This document shows positions 37,900 to 48,259 of a stretch of 64,000 nt of DNA, piece after piece (the first letter of the stretch is position 1; each line of letters opens with the position of its first letter). The notes below the pieces were generated by a model that saw only the letters and a list, made by a program, of their open reading frames with translations, was not told the DNA's origin and did not search any database. Source of the DNA: Neoechinorhynchus agilis (Eukaryota; Acanthocephala); contig CM121341.1 of NCBI GenBank assembly GCA_051530055.1, forward strand, positions 18,910,001 through 18,974,000. The letters are read 5' to 3'. Position numbers and translations under genes: made by a program.

Positions 37900-38185
37900 G
37901 AACAGTAAATTTAATTAGAATAACTGTTGTCTGGTTATAGATGTGAGATTTAGACCATACAATGTGAATTTTCCCTTAAGAGTTTTGCGCAATCACAAAG
38001 GTAAAATAATCAACTGTTTTCTTAGGTTACTTGCTTACTCGTACAAACAGCACGAAATTCAGTTTTGCGATATATCGTTGGTTAGCAAACAGCCGAACAC
38101 ATAAATAAAAATTTGAATTTAGAACCATCCACTTTAATAGTGCTGTAGTTTTCTCTTGCAAGTGGGCTTAAAATATAGAACGAGC
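37900..38185. other. 3' flank of the second ENPP-like gene
   Basis: No feature seen. Confidence 0.3.
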
Positions 38186-38189
38186 CAAA

Positions 38190-38435
38190 CAGAAAGTGAG
38201 AAAAATTGAATGTGAAATAAATGCCCAAATAAGCGCTTGCATAGCTTCCCAATCGATCTTCAGCGATCGAGATAATAATGAAAGGAACAATATAGGAAAT
38301 TATTGTAAACGAAATTTAATTCCTACAAAAGCAAAATGCACCGCGTTTATTTGGAAAATATTATTTGGTGTTCCCTAATATCGTTTAGTCAGAGCTTTAC
38401 CGAATATTAAAAATTTTAAATACTAAACGATATTG
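38190..38435 (+). repeat. Dispersed repeat, inverted copy at 63440-63640
   Basis: A block of about 200 bp (AAATAAATGCCCAAATAAGC, then CGATCTTCAG, AATGAAAGGAACAATATAGG and AAATGCACCGCGTTTATTTGG) recurs in reverse complement at 63440-63640. It ends in a small palindrome, AATATCGTTTAG...CTAAACGATATT (38381-38433). Family unknown. Confidence 0.55.
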
Positions 38436-38439
38436 TGTT

Positions 38440-39140
38440 TACATGTGGAGGCTTCCTCTTTCGAAATATTTTTTAGCAATAAAATACCTTTTCGATTTTT
38501 TGCAATTATTAAGATATTCGTGGGGTCGCTGGATTTTTTGGAGAGGTCGCCCCTCCGAGCCGAAAGTGTCCTTTGTGGACTATTTTATTCCCAGGATCTG
38601 TATAATTATTGATGCGATTTCTCAAACTTTCCCTCATGCAAAGGAACATATTAGATTTTTTATCTCAAGATTTTTCTTAAATAAAGTTTTATTTTATAAA
38701 GCACTGTTCAATAAAGTGTATTTCAATTTTTCGTGAATAAATTGACCTACTTTTTAGTGCAAATTTGATGATGGAGCAGGATATAAAGAGGATCACCAAG
38801 AAAATTTGACTATTTGTGATTTCATTACTTTGTTGTTTAAAACGACAATTGCAACTGCTATCTTTCTCTAAGATACGTTTTGGGCATGTTTGATGATTCA
38901 ATTTTAGTTATTTACTACAAGTTACAGCTTATCGAGGGTCTGATCAGCCCTCAATTAGATGATTGCCTCAAACCTGTATTTTACAATACCTCTGAAGTTT
39001 CAATATTTACCAATCAAGTCGAACACACGGCGAGGAATGCTTTACTAATAAATAAAATATTGCACAATTTTTTGTTTGCATTTTGTCGTGATATTTTCAT
39101 GAATTTTGTACTGGCACAGATCAACGTAAATTGAAGGGTT
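38440..39140. other. AT-rich gene-free stretch
   Basis: Short hydrophobic frames on both strands have no family likeness. From about 39060 the sequence begins to resemble the 3' flank of the HIPK-like gene. Confidence 0.35.
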
Positions 39141-39144
39141 TAGC

Positions 39145-39589
39145 TTTTTCATTTTGCCCTTCTAATTTAGTAATTTCACCAGCGCAGACAAAGCAGACCA
39201 ATTGAATTGCAATGTATTTCCCTGGTCCTTTTTCTTCAGCAAACCGAGCCTTAAACCTATCGATTTTTTAACCGATTAATCGCGATTCTCGTATATTTTT
39301 CAATAGATACCCTATACTTCTTTAAACAAATCTTTTTATTTTTAACCCATAAATGAATTCCTCTGTGGAAATACGAACATTTAAAATTTCCTCGTTTAAA
39401 TCGAATAAAAATTATTTGCCCCTTTTAGTTCGGCTTCCTTCGCTTAGGAGAACTATGTTTTTTAACCTTTGAGCATGTTTCTTCAACTCTTTCTCTCTTT
39501 ATTGGGGTATCAGAGTCTTCCTTGAAATGAAATTTTGTCTTTTTAAATATCCATGATGTGTTCATTTGCGCTCCTTGATATTCTTGGCT
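39145..39589 (-). pseudogene. Duplicate of the 3' end of the HIPK-like kinase gene
   Basis: Nearly identical, with about ten differences in 445 bp, to 44316-44759, in direct orientation. It covers the 3' flank and about the last 55 codons of the kinase at 44596-45972 (FKKTKFHFKEDSDTPIK to SSPKRRKPN). It stops abruptly at 39589, where the sequence switches to an unrelated kinase relic. A recent partial duplication or gene conversion. Confidence 0.8.
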
Positions 39590-39599
39590 CAAATGATTC

Positions 39600-39900
39600 G
39601 CGGGTTAAAAATTTACTTGTAGTTTTGTCTCAACATCCACCGATGGACCAAATGTCAGCACTAAATTGTCCAAACCATGGATCAGAATAGATTTGTGGTG
39701 AATTCAATTTAATAAGGAACGACAAAGTGGGCGTATGGAGAATCTCCCGAAATTCCTAGGTTCTTCATAGAATATAAAATTTGCATAGTCACAAAGATTA
39801 GACAATGCATTTATTGATAAAAATCACTTTGCTGAAGATCTAACTGCCCCGCGAAGTCAATTTTTAGATAGCACAAATAAGAATCATTGGACACTAAAAA
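39600..39900 (-). pseudogene. Protein kinase relic
   Basis: Minus-strand frames show a decayed kinase activation segment: LCDYANFIFYEEPRNFG, PLCRS (cf. PLYRSPE), then IYSDPWFG and FSADIWSIGGC (the DxWSxG block). Stops and frame changes interrupt it. It is not the HIPK sequence, so the pseudogene at 39145-39900 is chimeric or derives from another kinase that shared the HIPK tail. Confidence 0.5.
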
Positions 39901-39929
39901 GGGGAATGGAAAACATGAAGATAAACTTC

Positions 39930-40453
39930 GTAAGCAAAATAGCAAAAATCAATTAAGCATTTTTTAATTTATTGTGCATACAGAATTTTCCATTTTAAAT
40001 CCAGCTAATATACATTCATTGCATTTGTTGATTATTGCTTAAGTTGTGTCGTTGAAATTGAGGAGTGCAATTTACCATATCAATTGTTTCAATAAAGTAT
40101 TGATCTTCATTTTCAGTCCAAGGTTATCATTCATTCATTTCCCAAGAACCAAGCAAATCATGGAAAAAACATATAAACCCACCTCTGTGAGCTCATTTTT
40201 AGATTAAAGTGCTTTTCGCACTTACTACTTCGGCTCATAATGCCCATACAGCAAAATGCTGTCTTAAACTAAGTTACGAAAAAGTGCTTGCCTTTAAAAA
40301 TAAGTTGTTTTAGAGCTTTCGCGAGTGTTGAAAAAACAAAAACAAAGAAAGCTTTTACTCTTTCGTTTTCTTTTGAATACATATTCAATATAAATGAATC
40401 GTGAGCAACTAAAAAAGACGCTTACAAATCGAATCTCTCACTTAATAATTTTT
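39930..40453. other. Gene-free stretch
   Basis: AT-rich; nothing recognised apart from AATAAA-like motifs suited to the 3' end of the acyltransferase on the minus strand. Confidence 0.3.
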
Positions 40454-41299
40454 TTAATCGCTATTAAAATCCGAATAATCTGATGATGATTTTAGCGTTT
40501 TCCACACGTTCATCATTTTCGCCCTTGTCGATTCAGCTAAACTCATCGCATCGCCATCAAAGTCGTCTGGTTCGATTGGATCAAGGACACATACTTCGAT
40601 TTCTCCAGGTACCCAGTATTTATCCCGATGGCTATAAACGCCATTCAAATTCGCTATTACCACGGGAACAATCGGTACCGAAGCATGGATTGCAAGCTTA
40701 AATGCTCCTTGTTTGAATGGTTTCATTTCAGCGTCGGCGGTTCGCGTTCCTTCAGGGAAAATCAAAATTCGCCAGCCTTTTTCTGTGATGTTTTTTAGAA
40801 TAGTGCGCATTCGAAATTTAACGTCATTCTGATTCCCTCGAGAAATAAATTGAATCCCGCAAAGACAACACAAAATTCCGAAAGGTCCCGTAAGGTAAAA
40901 GAGGGATTTCTTCATAAGTACCGTGCAATTTAACGGCCATAAATTAGCCATCGTAATGAAGTCGATTCCTGACTGATGATTGGCCACAACCACGAACGAT
41001 CCAGTGTCTGATCTTCGCAGTACGTCTAAGCCTTTCTTTGATCCTATTACTTTAACTCGCAATCCAAAAAACAGTCCATAGAAACCACAAAGCATCGTGC
41101 ATACCATATCGATGTTTCGTGGATCACCGATTTTATTTAGACAAGGCAAAATCAATATCGGAGAAACGATGCCAGTAAATAAAAGATAATACGAGATCTT
41201 AATATAGTACATAACAATCGAGCGCCGACGACTGAAATGACAAATACGACCGATAATTAACACCAATACAAGAAAATGTGCGAATATGCAAATGAACAT
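40454..41299 (-). CDS. 1-acylglycerol-3-phosphate acyltransferase (AGPAT1/2-like)
   Basis: A single-exon protein of 281 residues, the normal length for the family. It makes phosphatidic acid from lysophosphatidic acid and acyl-CoA in the ER membrane. Two or three hydrophobic helices open the protein (HFLVLVLIIG; YYLLFTGIVSPILIL; MLCGFYGLFFGL). The catalytic NHQSGID (NHx4D) box, GIQFISRG, IFPEGTRTAD and FKLAIHASVPIVPVVI follow in family order. All four acyltransferase motifs are intact. On the minus strand TTTATTTTTAG ends three bases before the start codon, a spliced-leader-type acceptor. Confidence 0.93.
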   Translation of the reverse strand: MFICIFAHFLVLVLIIGRICHFSRRRSIVMYYIKISYYLLFTGIVSPILILPCLNKIGDPRNIDMVCTMLCGFYGLFFGLRVKVIGSKKGLDVLRRSDTGSFVVVANHQSGIDFITMANLWPLNCTVLMKKSLFYLTGPFGILCCLCGIQFISRGNQNDVKFRMRTILKNITEKGWRILIFPEGTRTADAEMKPFKQGAFKLAIHASVPIVPVVIANLNGVYSHRDKYWVPGEIEVCVLDPIEPDDFDGDAMSLAESTRAKMMNVWKTLKSSSDYSDFNSD

Positions 41300-41302
41300 A
41301 AT

Positions 41303-41312
41303 CTAAAAATAA
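41303..41312 (-). promoter_or_regulatory. Acceptor just upstream of the AGPAT start
   Basis: Minus-strand TTATTTTTAG followed by ATT and the ATG. Same pattern as at BCAS2, UBR4 and SF1. Confidence 0.45.
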
Positions 41313-42265
41313 ATTGAAGACTTAAAAATGAAGTAAATATTCAATTATTTTTGCTTTTTATACACGGGTTCGAACGCGCTACCATCGAACCCGTTTCCCA
41401 CATTATATTTATAAAATGTTCTTGCAAGAGCGAACTTAGAGCAAAAATAACGCAAGCTGCTTGAGAATAGCGCAATCTTTTGTAAGTGTTAAATGGTTTC
41501 CGTTAGGATGTCGCAGACGTGAGATAGAAACGATTAAATGGAAGCGATAAGGACTGACGAAACACAGGTACATTGGAAGATCGATAATCCAATTTCGAAA
41601 CTTTTCGACCTGAGCTGCCATGTTCCAAAAACATTTAAAAGTTTTAACAACAAGCGCACGCCTCGAGCGGTGTTGAGGAGGTTCAACCACTAAGGGTTGT
41701 GGAGATTGTCTACTTCAGATCAATGATTATCAAGACACTATAAAGTAGTAAAGGTTATCCTATTGATCCGTAAGACATGGAATGGCCCAATAGTACTGTC
41801 TTCAAAATGTTCAAAACAGCCTCGAAAATATATTATCGAATCCATATTACTAACTTTTTGCTTCATAATTTCGGTTATTAAAATTTTAAAATATAGGAAA
41901 GTACAAAATGATCATTTAGAATCAATTTTTACTGGACGTTAATTATTTACTTTTGTACACTTTCCAATCTGAAAATTGTATTTATGGTTTATCCCAAGTA
42001 GACTTTCAAGAATTATAGGGTGGTAATTCCAAAACTGATTTTTTCATCTAACGGTAGCCTCGAAAAATTGTAATGCCAACTGAAACACATCTTAGTCAGT
42101 CACGTTTTCAAGGGCGCATCAACGTGCTTTAAATAAAAATCTTCTTACATTCCAATAGTTTATTTAAATGTATGAAAATCGATCATTAACTTTGGTAAGC
42201 TACTTGCAAGAGAGTACAGAATGCCTATGAACCATGAAACATGTACAATCCGTAATACTTTGGAA
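41313..42265. other. Gene-free stretch with a tRNA-like hairpin
   Basis: A perfect 9-bp hairpin, CGGGTTCGA (41365-41373) with TCGAACCCG (41385-41393), resembles duplicated tRNA T-arm sequence. No full tRNA can be folded by eye. The rest is AT-rich and without genes. Confidence 0.35.
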
Positions 42266-42269
42266 TGGC

Positions 42270-43190
42270 TGCATCGTTTCGTAAAACGACGATCAAATCT
42301 ATTCGTATTTCATTGAGTGATAGTGACAACAACCTAATTTCGATCGATAAAGGCGTAGAAATGATCATGATGGAGGAATTACTGCAAAGTCGGACTACAT
42401 ATATATATGATGGAATCAAAGGAGGATTGCGAATTGAGGCGTAGGAAGTTGAATAGCATCTTTCGTGAAGTGATGGCAGCAAGAGATTTAAAAGGAATGA
42501 GATGTCAATGGTCAAAACGAAAACAAGATGCCGGTCGGTGCGGTAACATTGACAGCAGCGTCTTTGCTTAAATGCAGACGAATTATTTCGGTAATCAATG
42601 AACCTGCGTACCGATTATCTCGCTTTCTGGTGACGGCACTGAGCCAACCGCATCAGAGAACGAGTTCAAATTCGCGGAATGTGGAGGGCTCACTTAATTT
42701 TCTGAATGCTCGATGCAATGACTTAAGTGGTAGCCAAGCTGTCTTTTGATTTTGTCTCGCTTTATACGAAAGTCGACAATAAGGGAGCGGTACGAGCATT
42801 CGATAAGCAGTTGAATGAGAACAACGGGGACCTAAACCTATTCGGAATGGTACCGGCGGGCGTGATTCGACTTACTAGAATGGTTTTAGAGTGCAGCATC
42901 TTTCGGTATAGCGACCGACTTTATAGACAGATCCGTGGACTGTCAATAGAAAGCAGCTTTGCTCCCGTCTTGGCAATGTTTTTTCTCGATGATTTGGAAA
43001 AGAACGTCGGGACAGATTTATCTCCGCTATATGGATGATTTGCGAGAGGAGGTTGAATTCTATGGAACATACTGGAGCGGTAAAGGTGACGCGATACATG
43101 ATCGGATTATCTGCCGTTCCTCAATTTGTGTTTCACAGTTAAACAGGTCACTGATTCCAGTTGGCACCGCAAACTGTGCCATAAACGCAT
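42270..43190 (+). mobile_element. Penelope-like element relic, reverse transcriptase region
   Basis: Plus-strand frames carry the Penelope signature in order: SIDKGVEMIMMEELL, AYRLSRFLVTAL, FDFVSLYTKVDN, YRQIRGLSIESSFAPVLA and a catalytic LRYMDDL. Several frame breaks make it inactive. A fold-back with a hammerhead-like core (43619-43885) follows downstream. Confidence 0.75.
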
Positions 43191-43334
43191 AGTTATGCAT
43201 CGAGATTCCCATAATTCTTGGGTAATGAAGCAGACAAGCGCTGGTTTGCTCATCGCAATTAACGGATATACGATTAGCGATTAATAGAGCGAACGAAATT
43301 TTCGTTGATAATGGATATGCACATAACGAGATAT

Positions 43335-43562
43335 TAATAACACGTTTTATTATTAAAAAGAAGAGCCATATACCTCGGACTCGAGTTCTGATAGATTAAA
43401 CGAATGTGAATGTTGATTATAAAGTGGATTACAGGTCCGGTCGAATGGGAAAGTTGTGGTTATTGTTCGTGGAGGAGTTCCTAGGTTGGCTATTTCCTCC
43501 GGTTCATTTCGGGCTATGATATCCGAGAAGATTGGGCATGCCGCCTCCACCACCGACGACAC
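43335..43562 (+). repeat. Minisatellite-bearing dispersed repeat, copy 2
   Basis: Shares ACGTTTTATT, AGCCATATACC, GTGGATTAC with CCGG, GGTTATTGTTCG and TATGATATCCGAGAAGATTG with the copy at 55055-55330. The tandem units themselves are nearly lost here. Confidence 0.55.
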
Positions 43563-43618
43563 CGATGCTGCCTCAAGTATTTATAAATGGTTATTCTTTA
43601 TCTAATTTAAGCAATTTA

Positions 43619-43885
43619 ACCTTGGATTTCTGAAAGGCTTTATCTGCGTCGATGAAAAGAAATAAGAACGAAAGGAATTATTGTTTAGGTCTTCATGATT
43701 TTTAATTTAAGACGTTTCGAACCTCGTCGGGTTCATCATGGGTTTGTTAGTTATTAGAAGACGCTTTCGATACGCTTTTAATAAAAATCATTTACCGGGT
43801 GAAGACCTAAACAATAATTCCTTTCGTTCTTAATTCTTTTCATCGATGCAGATAAAGCCTTTGAGAAATCAAAGGTTAAAATGCT
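43619..43885. repeat. Fold-back element 3 with Penelope-type terminus
   Basis: Arms of about 75-80 bp (about 43622-43700 and 43800-43880) are inverted. Between them the minus strand reads ATGATGAACCCGACGAGG, then TTCGAAACGTC (43711-43738), which resembles the hammerhead core of Penelope terminal repeats. Confidence 0.6.
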
Positions 43886-44129
43886 TAAATCAAACGACTA
43901 TCGGCTGAAGCACCCATAAAAATGCTTAAATCAGATAAAGAATGGGTTTCGAATCCTCTCTAGCAAAATGAAGGGTCGAAGCAACGATTTACACGTTCCA
44001 ACAGACTGAGTTATTCGGCCTCTTAAACTAGGACGATCCACTTTTCGTTTTTCTTCGACGATTAGAAACTTCACGCTATTCAATAAAGGCCCACAAGCTA
44101 TCCTGCAAACAATATCCGCCAATCCCCTA

Positions 44130-44230
44130 CACAAATGACAACCTCCAACCGGATATTCCCATTAAAAAGGACATTCCCGACTGGATTATCCCACCCGACC
44201 GTACCCGTAATCCATTCAAAAATCAACAAC
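44130..44230 (-). repeat. Minisatellite-bearing dispersed repeat, short copy
   Basis: Two degenerate units (CCAACCGGATATTCCC) and the flank CCCGTAATCCATTC, as at 32500. Confidence 0.5.
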
Positions 44231-44595
44231 CGCGTGTATAACCATAAAATATTGAGTTTAACATTTTTTAAAAGTATTTAAATTTTACATTTTTTGTTTG
44301 CATTTTTGCGTGCCATTTTTCATTTTGCCCTTCTAATTCAGTAATTTCACCAGCGCAGACAAAGCAGACCAATTGAATTGCAATGTATTTCCCTGGTCCT
44401 TTTTCTTCAGCAAACCGAGCCTTAAACCTATCGATTTTTTAACCGATTAATCGCGATTCTCGTATATTTTTCAATAGATACCCTATACTTCTTTAAAAAA
44501 ATCCTTTTATTTTTAACCCATAAATGAAGTCCTCTGTGGAAATACGAACAATTAAAACTTCCTCATTTAAATCGAATAAAAATTATTTGCCCCTT

Positions 44596-45972
44596 TTAGT
44601 TCGGCTTCCTTCGCTTAGGAGAACTATGTTTTTTAACCTTTGAGCACGTTTCTTCAACTCTTTCTCTCTTTATTGGGGTATCAGAGTCTTCCTTGAAATG
44701 AAATTTTGTCTTTTTAAATATCCATGATGTGTTCATTTGCGCTCCTTGATATTCCTGGCTTTGATCGATATTGTCGCATACTCTCATGTCGATCTTATTT
44801 TCCTCGTGATATTCGGAATAAACTGAAAGATGCTCCATTGTCACAAATTCATGCTTCATCCCTCTACGCGGCTTTAGACGTAGATGAGGATTTTTCTCTA
44901 GGAGTTTCTTTATGAAATCAACAAAAGACCCTCGATCGATAACTTCTACTTCTTCCATTGACTCGTCGTTGCTAAGGTGACTCTTTTGAAGTTCATCTAA
45001 TGACCGAAGTTCAGAAAACTGTTTTCGCTGAGTAGCGAAATCTTCAGATTTTTTGTCAATGCGTACATTCTTTAATCGATATTGATAGCTTCGGGAATTT
45101 GTCCCAGTTTTATCATAGAAAAGTTCCGTTCTTGTGCCTCTTGACAGTAATTGTCTTGGAAGCTCCCCTTGCATTGCTGTAATATTGTTAAGTTGTTCAA
45201 GTTCGGAAGATGCAGCATAGATGTGAGTACCCAAAAATAGTCTGACCAATACCAGTCCAAGGCTCCACACATCAATGGCTTCGAAAAACGGATAGCCAAT
45301 CAAAACTTCTGGTGCTCTGTAATAGAGGTTCTGAACGCAGTGAAAATCAATGTTTTTCTGGTTTTTGGTGAATGCAACTCCAAAATCGATCAATTTTACT
45401 CGATAAGGCTGCCGAATGGGATTTACAAGCATTATGTTATCCATCTTTATATCTGCATGGACAATTCCTAGTTGATTTAACTTTTTAAGTGCCACCAAAC
45501 ATTGCTGAGCAATCGGTCTAATCGATCTTAAAGAAAGACGCAAAATGCCCGATTCCTTCAGATGTTTATACAAATCAACGCCAAGTAACTCGAAGGCAAT
45601 CATTGTGTGACCATTATGCCTAAAAGCATCGAAAACCTTTACAATGTTGAATTGGTTAGATGCTTTTTGTAATTCAAGCTTCCTCAAAATCGCTATCTCC
45701 TCATCTCCATCGGCGGTGTAGGATTGTCCATAGTGAAGTACTTTCAATGCAACACATTTCCCAGATTCCACTTGAATGCTTCGAAACACTCGACCAAACG
45801 TGCCTTTACCGATGTATCGCCCTAATCGATAAGTAAATCGAGTTGATTTGGCGATAGGCTCAGCAATTTTAACGTTATTCTTTAAAGCATCATCATCTAT
45901 AATATTTGCTTCAATGCCAGCGTGGTTTTTGCCACAAATTGAACACTGCTGCACGACTGGTGTCGTTTCCAT
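44596..45972 (-). CDS. HIPK-like dual-specificity protein kinase
   Basis: A single exon of 458 residues, starting at ATG 45972; the TTG at 45987 is rejected. The kinase domain spans about residues 45-375: GKGTFGRVF (P-loop), VALKVL (ATP Lys), the catalytic loop HADIKMDN, IDFGVA (DFG), YYRAPEVLIG, AIDVWSLGLVL, then the HIPK insert and RGSFVDFIKKLL. HADIK in place of HRD, IMLVNPIRQPYRVKLIDFG and the EFLDLL-like tail place it with the homeodomain-interacting kinases. Oddities: the autophosphorylated Tyr of the HIPK STYLQS motif is replaced (FHCVQNLYY), there is a short Cys pair near the start (CSICGKNH), and the basic tail KKHSSPKRRKPN suggests nuclear location. Its last 55 codons and 3' flank are duplicated at 39145-39589. 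Confidence 0.88.
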   Translation of the reverse strand: METTPVVQQCSICGKNHAGIEANIIDDDALKNNVKIAEPIAKSTRFTYRLGRYIGKGTFGRVFRSIQVESGKCVALKVLHYGQSYTADGDEEIAILRKLELQKASNQFNIVKVFDAFRHNGHTMIAFELLGVDLYKHLKESGILRLSLRSIRPIAQQCLVALKKLNQLGIVHADIKMDNIMLVNPIRQPYRVKLIDFGVAFTKNQKNIDFHCVQNLYYRAPEVLIGYPFFEAIDVWSLGLVLVRLFLGTHIYAASSELEQLNNITAMQGELPRQLLSRGTRTELFYDKTGTNSRSYQYRLKNVRIDKKSEDFATQRKQFSELRSLDELQKSHLSNDESMEEVEVIDRGSFVDFIKKLLEKNPHLRLKPRRGMKHEFVTMEHLSVYSEYHEENKIDMRVCDNIDQSQEYQGAQMNTSWIFKKTKFHFKEDSDTPIKRERVEETCSKVKKHSSPKRRKPN

Positions 45973-45974
45973 GA

Positions 45975-46465
45975 TTTGAACTTGCAACCGAATTTAAGTA
46001 ATATTTACGTTTTCTTTTGACAATTGGTCGTTTTTATAGTTTTACGATTTTGGTTAAATTAACCTTATTCGTTGCTGTCAGTGATGAACGAAATCTGGTG
46101 CTACTCGTAAATCACACCACAATCGTTTCATTCAGTAAAACAATCGGTGCTAAGTACCAGTTTTTATCGATTATGTTTTTGTAAATAAAGTGATGTAATA
46201 AAATTACTGGTTTCAATAAATTGCGAATAATCGATGTAAAAGAATACTCAATAATTAAGAATTAATTTGAGCGATAACGCACCAAATGGTTTTTGACGAT
46301 TGTTTGAAAGATGAGACAAAGAATTGCCATTGCTTAAAATTTGAAATTTCGCTCATGACTCATGGAAATGCATAGCCCGATTACTTCAAGTATTTAATAT
46401 CGTTCCAAAATCTGTAAATGGCTGTACTTAGCATTTTCACAGCATTTTCCAATTTCTAAGAGAAG
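45975..46465. other. 5' flank of the HIPK-like gene
   Basis: AT-rich, no feature seen. Confidence 0.3.
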
Positions 46466-46467
46466 GA

Positions 46468-47850
46468 TTGATTCCTTGGCGTCTTTATGGATCAAGTCAA
46501 CAAATTATATATACTTTTTTCATCGTCCTGAGGTTGGCAGTTCGCAACTTGGCCGATAATGCTGTCGGAATAAATATTATTTCAATCCAACCTAGGACCT
46601 TCGCTCATGAGCAATACATTTCTGCTTTTTTTGCAACGGGCAAACCGATTCATCGAGCAGTCGTTAAGGCTCCAATTCATATACGAAATGATTTGACGAT
46701 ATGTAGGTCATTCTTCCAATCAATGAAGGTTCGATTCTTTGCTAATCAGATTTCATCACATGACGAATACGTACTTCCACGTTGCAACATTTGCCCTAAA
46801 AATTGGGTCACTGGGAGCAAAATTGTCCCTCAAAAAAGACGATATGTGCTTTTTGTGCGCGAACTGCGGTCAGAAACGGCACTGCGCGTTTGTCAAAACA
46901 TGCGCGACTGCCAACTCAACGTCATCTACCGTCGTTAAAGAAGATACGCAGCGTACATCTTCCACACTCATCAGATCGCCAGTTACTTTGACTGCTCTTG
47001 CTCTTCAGTCTGTTGTAGGAAAAGATACTCTTGACTATCTGGATAAAAACTCCAGGATTTTTCCGCAAACATTCTCAATTTGGTGGATATGAGGATTACG
47101 GCAGCCATTCAAGGCATCGAAGAAAGACTCTTCTAATTTCGAGGCACTTATGAGTTCAATTACAAATACCATATCCCCCAGGCAAGCTCCATAACTCTGC
47201 CTGCGAAATCTTCGCCAGCTAAACGAGGTCATCAACACTCCTCCTTGCAGGATGATCCTCGGAACAAATCCAACAATGTAGAAGCTTATGTAAAACAAGT
47301 GATTGATGAGCAGAAGCAGATTTGCGCCGAAGATGTTCACAATCCCATCCAAAGTAGCCTATTGCAATGAGTCTCAGGCTGGTGCAATGGAACGCAGGAG
47401 GCTCAGCGGGGTTTAGGCGCCTGAATTCTCAGATTACCAGTTTTGACATCTGCTTTATCCAAGAGACCAAATCTCTAGTCTTCGAATAACCTTCCGGGGT
47501 AATATTCAGTTTTTATTGAAAGATCATTCTTGTTTTATTACGCCACCCTATTCGAATTCCTCTCAGGGACTGCTATCCATATTTCGCACATCTATAAACG
47601 CCATTTGTCTCTCAAAATACACGTCTCTCAGTCTTTCATACGCAATCTTCTCCTTAAAAATTCAACGGAAACTTCGCCTGTAATGTCTATATCAGACCTC
47701 CGAAAATACATTTGACAGAAACCAAAAACTGTCTGAAGAACATTCTAAATTCAGAAATAGACTTCATTTTTGGTGATTCCAGTGACCCTCCAAAAAATGG
47801 ATAAATGCAGTGATTCGAGCTTGCGACTCACATGAAATCCTGTCCCCGAA
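46468..47850 (+). mobile_element. LINE relic: zinc-knuckle ORF1 and start of an APE endonuclease
   Basis: A gag-like region contains a CCHC-type knuckle segment GHWEQNCPSKKTICAFCA, spread over two frames. At 47368 a new start gives MSLRLVQWNAGG, then FDICFIQETKS, the opening of an apurinic-type endonuclease. DFIFGDSSDP near 47760 is its GDFN motif. Multiple frame breaks make it inactive. Confidence 0.6.
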
Positions 47851-48039
47851 TTTTCCCACCTTCCAATCTTCTTCGGCATCTTCATATTTAGATCTCTGCC
47901 AGTGGAGGAAAGGTTGCCAACTCAAACCTCTAGCCATTACTCAGGATGCCCTTTTCCGACGAGCTGGACATGATATGATTGGTTGGAATCTCGAGCGGAA
48001 CCAACTGTTAAACAGGAAATCTAAAAAATGGTAGGTTGA

Positions 48040-48135
48040 CCGAAATCGGTGGACTGTGTGTCCATTCGACCGTGTATGGAAAAAAATTTTATCAAAAGAC
48101 TACCGGCTGAGCCACATATAAAAATTCTAAAAAAA
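48040..48135 (-). mobile_element. SINE-like repeat, short copy
   Basis: Shares GGTGGACTGTGTGT, then CATTCG and AAAAGACTACCGGCTGAGCC with 61995-62095. On the minus strand GTGGCTCAGCCGGTAGTC looks like a tRNA A box. A still shorter scrap lies at about 43890-43925. Confidence 0.5.
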
Positions 48136-48259
48136 TGGTGTTCCTTAACGTTCAATTATTTAATATGGCGCTCAGGTTTTCCTTAACGCAAAATACTTTC
48201 GCCTCCCTCACTGATATTAATCAATTTTTAATCAAATAAAGTAGTGACTTTCTTACATC

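Noticed and set aside
38443-39134. Two hydrophobic short proteins
   Set aside because: The frames are AT-driven, without signal or splice context, and partly overlap the duplicated 3' flank of the kinase gene.
41365-41393. tRNA or transcription terminator hairpin
   Set aside because: The 9-bp stem is real, but no tRNA fold or T-run context supports either call.
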